37,006 bases of DNA, taken from contig CAJTOG010000011.1 in NCBI GenBank assembly GCA_910577575.1, positions 1 through 37,006 on the forward strand, given 5' to 3'. Below are positions 34,218 through 37,006 of the stretch, one piece after another. Under the pieces are notes generated by a model. That model searched no databases, was not told where the DNA came from, and saw nothing but the letters and a program-made list of their open reading frames with translations. Each line of letters begins with the position of its first letter. The first letter of the stretch is position 1. The stretch is from an uncultured Ruminococcus sp. Its GTDB lineage: Bacteria > Bacillota > Clostridia > Oscillospirales > Ruminococcaceae. The position numbers and the translations under genes were made by a program.

Positions 34218-34334
34218 ATATTCGTTACTCATTGAGGTATAAGTTGACTGACGCTCTGAATTTATTCAGTAGTGATTAGTATATAAGCCCAGTGGTTTCC
34301 TATGGGCAAACCTCTGAACAAGGGAGGGAAAAAA
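34218..34334 (+). promoter_or_regulatory. Structured 5' leader of rpsU, candidate autoregulatory element
   Basis: The leader holds a hairpin CTGAA-TTTA-TTCAG (34256-34269). Two interleaved pairings follow: GCCCA (34287-34291) with TGGGC (34303-34307), and GGTTT (34294-34298) with AAACC (34308-34312). In addition CCTC (34311-34314) can pair with GAGG (34324-34327) in the ribosome site AGGGAGGG. The last two pairings share bases and would be exclusive, the pattern of a translational switch. Functional control is inferred. Confidence 0.45.
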
Positions 34335-34508
34335 ATGGCAGAAGTTCGTGTTGGCAAAAATGAATCTCTTGATACTGCTCTTAAAAGATTTAAGAGATCA
34401 TGTGCTAAGGACGGCGTTATTGCTGAAGTTCGTAAAAGAGAACACTACGAGAAGCCTTCAGTTAAGCGCAAGAAGAAGTCTGAGGCAGCTCGCAAGCGTA
34501 AGTATTAA
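34335..34508 (+). CDS. rpsU: 30S ribosomal protein S21
   Basis: Small basic protein of 57 aa near the anti-Shine-Dalgarno end of 16S rRNA. It starts MAEVRVGKNESLDTALKRFK and ends with the Lys/Arg-rich tail KRKKKSEAARKRKY. The ATG at 34335 has AGGGAGGG (34321-34328) upstream; an in-frame ATG at 34302 lies inside the leader hairpin and lacks a ribosome site. Own promoter and terminator. Confidence 0.97.
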   Translation: MAEVRVGKNESLDTALKRFKRSCAKDGVIAEVRKREHYEKPSVKRKKKSEAARKRKY

Positions 34509-34534
34509 TCTTGCGAAATTATGAAATGTTGATA

Positions 34535-34560
34535 AAAGCGGGCTGAAAAGTCCGCTTTTT
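34535..34560 (+). terminator. Intrinsic terminator after rpsU
   Basis: A 10-bp stem AAAGCGGGCT/AGTCCGCTTT (34535-34544 with 34549-34558, one G-T pair) is capped by a GAAA tetraloop and followed by T's. It ends 19 nt before aroQ, so aroQ must depend on read-through or on a promoter I cannot see. Confidence 0.88.
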
Positions 34561-34578
34561 CATTGAGGTGAATTTAAT

Positions 34579-35010
34579 ATGATTAAAAAAATCCTGGTAA
34601 TTCATGGACCTAACCTGAATCTTCTCGGTGAACGTGAACCGGGTGTTTACGGCAGTGCAGGTATTGATGTTCTGAATAATAATATTATTGACAGAGCCAA
34701 AGCCCTTGGTCTTGAATGTGAAATTTTTCAGTCAAATCACGAAGGTGCTATTATTGATAAAATTCATGCCGCACGTATAACCTTTGACGGCATTGTTATA
34801 AACGCAGGTGCTTACACTCATTACAGTTATGCTATAAGGGATGCTATAGCTGCTGTGAGGATACCTGTTATAGAGGTTCATATCAGCAATATTGATGCCC
34901 GTGAGGAATTTCGTTCAAATTCTGTTATTGCACCTGTATGTAAGGGAAGTATATGCGGTCTTGGATTTATGAGTTACTATCTTGCCGTTCAGGCACTTGC
35001 GGAGTTATGA
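34579..35010 (+). CDS. aroQ: Type II 3-dehydroquinate dehydratase
   Basis: Third step of the shikimate pathway: 3-dehydroquinate to 3-dehydroshikimate. The product is 143 aa, as usual for the dodecameric type II enzyme. The active-site lid is GPNLNLLGEREPGVYG (10-25) with the catalytic Tyr. Then come QSNHEG, INAGAYTHYSYAIRDA and the catalytic His in EVHISNI. GAGGTG lies upstream. The last two bases of its stop codon are followed directly by the pepP start region. Confidence 0.96.
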   Translation: MIKKILVIHGPNLNLLGEREPGVYGSAGIDVLNNNIIDRAKALGLECEIFQSNHEGAIIDKIHAARITFDGIVINAGAYTHYSYAIRDAIAAVRIPVIEVHISNIDAREEFRSNSVIAPVCKGSICGLGFMSYYLAVQALAEL

Positions 35011-35012
35011 TT

Positions 35013-36080
35013 ATGACAAAATTTGATAAACTTTTTAATGAATTACCCGAGAGCATTGAATGTGTGCTTATTACTTCAGATATAAACAGACGTTATTTCA
35101 CGGATATGAAGTCATCAGACGGTACAGTGATTGCATTCAGGAACAAGGCTTATCTATTAATTGATTTCAGGTACATTGAAAAGGCAAGGGCTGTTGTTAA
35201 ATCAGCAGAAGTTGTTGAACAGAGAAAATTATATCATCAGCTTGCGGAAATTCTCAGAACTCATTCAGTAAAGAATATGGCAATTGAATCTCAGACTATG
35301 ACAGTAAGTCAGCTTAATGTACTGAAAAAATTTTTTAAGGATATGGAAATTATTGATACCGATGTTTTAAGCAATGCGATAAATTCACTAAGAATGGTCA
35401 AGGACAGCTATGAAATATCATGTATACAGAAAGCTCAGGAAATTGCTGAAAAGGCATTTGAAGGCATTCTGACGTTTATAAAAGAAGGCGTTACCGAACG
35501 TGATATAGCTATGGAACTTGAAAGAATAATGATGTTGAACGGTTCAGAGGGTGTATCCTTTGAAACGATTGTTTTATCCGGTGTAAATACTTCAATGCCT
35601 CACGGAGTTCCGTCTGATAAAAAAGTGCGGAAAGGTGAATTTGTACTTATGGATTATGGTGCGGTATATAACGGCTATCACAGCGATATGACCCGTACTG
35701 TATGTGTAGGAGAGCTGACTGATGAAATGCGGAAAGTATACAATATTGTACTTGATGCACAGACTGCGGCTATAGATGCTGCCCGTGCAGGTATTACAGG
35801 GCAGGAGCTTGACCTTATAGCACGCAGTATTATTGATGATGCTGGTTACGGAGAATATTTCGGGCATTCCCTTGGTCATGGTGTTGGCATGGAAATTCAC
35901 GAAAAACCGAATGCTTCTCAGAGCTATAATCAGATACTCAATGAAAATTCTGTTGTAACAATTGAACCCGGAATTTATATTGCAGGAAAATTCGGTGTTC
36001 GTATTGAAGATTTTGTCATTTTAAACAAAAATGGATGCATAAATTTAACTAAATGTGCGAAAAATATAATAACTTTGTAA
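35013..36080 (+). CDS. pepP: M24 family Xaa-Pro aminopeptidase
   Basis: Metallopeptidase of the creatinase/prolidase fold releasing residues before proline. The product is 355 aa: an N-terminal creatinase-like domain (about 1-125) and a catalytic pita-bread domain. The five metal ligands are visible: Asp214 (LMDYGA), Asp225 (YHSDMTRT), His289 (GHSLGHGVG), Glu318 (TIEPGIY) and Glu332 (RIEDF). The ATG at 35013 was chosen because GGAG (35001-35004) is 8 nt away; an ATG at 35007 is too close. The pair pepP-efp is common in Firmicutes. Confidence 0.92.
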   Translation: MTKFDKLFNELPESIECVLITSDINRRYFTDMKSSDGTVIAFRNKAYLLIDFRYIEKARAVVKSAEVVEQRKLYHQLAEILRTHSVKNMAIESQTMTVSQLNVLKKFFKDMEIIDTDVLSNAINSLRMVKDSYEISCIQKAQEIAEKAFEGILTFIKEGVTERDIAMELERIMMLNGSEGVSFETIVLSGVNTSMPHGVPSDKKVRKGEFVLMDYGAVYNGYHSDMTRTVCVGELTDEMRKVYNIVLDAQTAAIDAARAGITGQELDLIARSIIDDAGYGEYFGHSLGHGVGMEIHEKPNASQSYNQILNENSVVTIEPGIYIAGKFGVRIEDFVILNKNGCINLTKCAKNIITL

Positions 36081-36096
36081 TATTGCAGTTAAGGTA

Positions 36097-36125
36097 TTGC
36101 ATTTTTAAAAAAAATGTGGTAAAAT
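36097..36125 (+). promoter_or_regulatory. Sigma-A promoter of efp
   Basis: -35 TTGCAT (36097-36102), 17-bp spacer and -10 TAAAAT (36120-36125) with extended TGG, about 50 nt before the efp start. efp therefore probably has its own transcript besides any coming from pepP. Confidence 0.68.
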
Positions 36126-36177
36126 AATACATATAATTTGAAATTATGAATTTTTAATCAATATGGAGGTTTTTATA

Positions 36178-36735
36178 ATGATTTCAGCAGGAGATTTCAG
36201 AAACGGTGTAACTTTTGAGCTTGACGGACAGGTTGTTCAGGTTGTTGAATTTCAGCACGTTAAGCCGGGAAAGGGTGCTGCTTTTGTAAGAACAAAGTAC
36301 AAAAATGTTATTACAGGTTCTGTTGTTGAAACTTCTTTCAACCCGACAGCCAAGTTCCCTACAGCTTTCGTTGAAAGAAAGGATATGCAGTATAGCTACA
36401 GCGACGGCGACCTTTATTACTTTATGGATATGGAAACATATGAGCAGCTTCCTGTAAGTGCATCAGTACTCGGAGATAATTTCAAGTTCGTTAAGGAAGA
36501 GATGGTTTGTAAGATTCTTTCTTATAAAGGCAATGTTTTCGGCGTTGAACCGCCTAACTTTGTTGAGCTTGTTGTTACTCAGACAGATCCCGGATTTAAG
36601 GGCGATACTGCTACAAATGCTACAAAGCCTGCAACTCTTGAAACAGGTGCAGAAATTAAAGTTCCGCTTTTCATTGATGAAGGCGAAAAGATTCAGGTTG
36701 ATACAAGAACCGGCGAATATATGTCAAGAGCATAA
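36178..36735 (+). CDS. efp: Translation elongation factor P
   Basis: Relieves ribosome stalling at polyproline. The product is 185 aa with three beta-barrel domains. The N-domain loop KPGKGAAFVRTK carries the tip lysine (Lys32 region) that is modified in some bacteria. Domain II has ERKDMQYSY and YYFMDMETYEQ; domain III ends with TDPGFKGDTATNATKPATLETG and VDTRTGEYMSRA. The ATG at 36178 has GGAGGT (36165-36170) upstream. Confidence 0.97.
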   Translation: MISAGDFRNGVTFELDGQVVQVVEFQHVKPGKGAAFVRTKYKNVITGSVVETSFNPTAKFPTAFVERKDMQYSYSDGDLYYFMDMETYEQLPVSASVLGDNFKFVKEEMVCKILSYKGNVFGVEPPNFVELVVTQTDPGFKGDTATNATKPATLETGAEIKVPLFIDEGEKIQVDTRTGEYMSRA

Positions 36736-36776
36736 TTCTGCACTTGACAAAGCTGGATACAAAAGGAGGGGCTTAT

Positions 36777-37006
36777 ATGAAGCTTACAGAAAAAATGTCA
36801 TATTTACAGGGTTTGCTTGACGGAATGGAGATTGATAAATCTACTAAAGAAGGAAAAGCTTTGGTTCAGATGTCAGAAGTTATGTCAGAAATGGTTCTCT
36901 ATGTTGAGGATTTACAGTCTCAAGTTGATGAACTTACAGAACTCTGTGATATTCTTGACCAGGATTTAGGTCAGGTTGAAAGTGATATTTATGAAGATGA
37001 CGATTT
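36777..37006 (+). CDS. Acidic coiled-coil protein, CD1247 N-terminal-domain type (3' end outside window)
   Basis: An open frame from the ATG at 36777 (AGGAGGGG 4-5 nt upstream) through 76 codons to the window edge. It starts MKLTEKMSYLQGLLDGMEID, then a heptad-like acidic helix (EDLQSQVDELTELCDILDQD). It looks like the family named for C. difficile CD1247, in which an acidic coiled coil is followed by more variable, often zinc-ribbon-like sequence. The function is unknown. It is placed 41 nt after efp and probably co-transcribed with it. Confidence 0.75.
   Translation, partial: MKLTEKMSYLQGLLDGMEIDKSTKEGKALVQMSEVMSEMVLYVEDLQSQVDELTELCDILDQDLGQVESDIYEDDD

Noticed and set aside
34287..34312. 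True H-type pseudoknot in the rpsU leader
   Set aside because: No nucleotides separate TGGGC and AAACC, so a loop could not span a 5-bp first stem. The two pairings are better seen as alternatives or as partial helices.
36744..36765. TTGACA after efp as a promoter for the last gene
   Set aside because: The ribosome site of the next gene begins where the -10 should be, and no TATAAT-like hexamer exists at the right distance.
1..37006. CRISPR arrays, tRNA/rRNA genes, insertion sequences or prophage
   Set aside because: No regularly spaced repeats, no recognisable RNA gene sequence, no transposase or phage-like frame and no flanking inverted or direct repeats were noticed on either strand.

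Overview
The window is low-GC (AT-rich) DNA from a spore-lineage Clostridia-type Firmicute. A Ruminococcus-like member of the Oscillospiraceae fits best: there are sigma-E sporulation genes, BspA-type leucine-rich-repeat proteins, a remnant type I dockerin of the ruminococcal cellulosome type, strong GGAGG ribosome-binding sites with many TTG/GTG starts, and Firmicute gene orders (topA-trmFO, plsX-rnc-smc-ftsY, nadD-yqeK-LCP-rsfS, infC-rpmI-rplT, pepP-efp). The assignment comes from gene content and cannot be refined to species from sequence reading alone. No rRNA, tRNA, insertion sequence, phage gene or CRISPR array was seen. Apart from a short surface-protein region, this is core chromosome.

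Layout. (1) Positions 1-7.8 kb are on the minus strand. A DEAD-box RNA helicase is followed by a 33-residue membrane microprotein and a strong terminator. Next come spoIIGA-sigE with their own terminator, then recJ and the bifunctional (p)ppGpp enzyme rel, which runs off the left edge. (2) From 7.97 to 9.7 kb, on the plus strand, tcdA and a cysK-like gene each have their own promoter. (3) From 9.7 to 11.45 kb, on the minus strand, there is a broken LRR/dockerin gene and an intact membrane-anchored LRR protein. (4) From 11.67 kb everything is on the plus strand: spoIIR, then the translation operon infC-rpmI-rplT. That operon is preceded by a sigma-A promoter and an attenuator leader of the L20 type, and infC uses an ATT start.

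(5) From 13.7 to 34.2 kb, 18 consecutive genes have no gap above 43 nt and many overlapping stops and starts. They are an SpoU methyltransferase, dprA, topA, trmFO, plsX, rnc, an Elp3-like radical SAM gene, smc, ftsY, rdgB, yhbY, an FMN oxidoreductase, nadD, yqeK, an LCP enzyme, rsfS, a membrane protein and leuS. The set mixes DNA topology and segregation, RNA processing, membrane lipid and protein targeting, NAD synthesis and ribosome control. (6) From 34.2 kb to the right edge come rpsU with its own promoter, structured leader and tetraloop terminator, then aroQ, pepP and efp, and the start of an acidic coiled-coil protein.

How the genes work together. SpoIIR (forespore signal), SpoIIGA (protease) and SigE (its substrate) form one developmental circuit and are all encoded within about 8 kb. 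The spoIIGA upstream region has a long-spacer sigma-A/Spo0A-like promoter resembling B. subtilis spoIIG. I did not find a clear novel defence or metabolic system. The most interesting signals are regulatory or architectural: the spoIIG promoter, the rpsU leader, the infC ATT start with its attenuator, an FtsY with an acidic C-terminal tail ending in a membrane-targeting-like motif, and the helicase-coupled microprotein.
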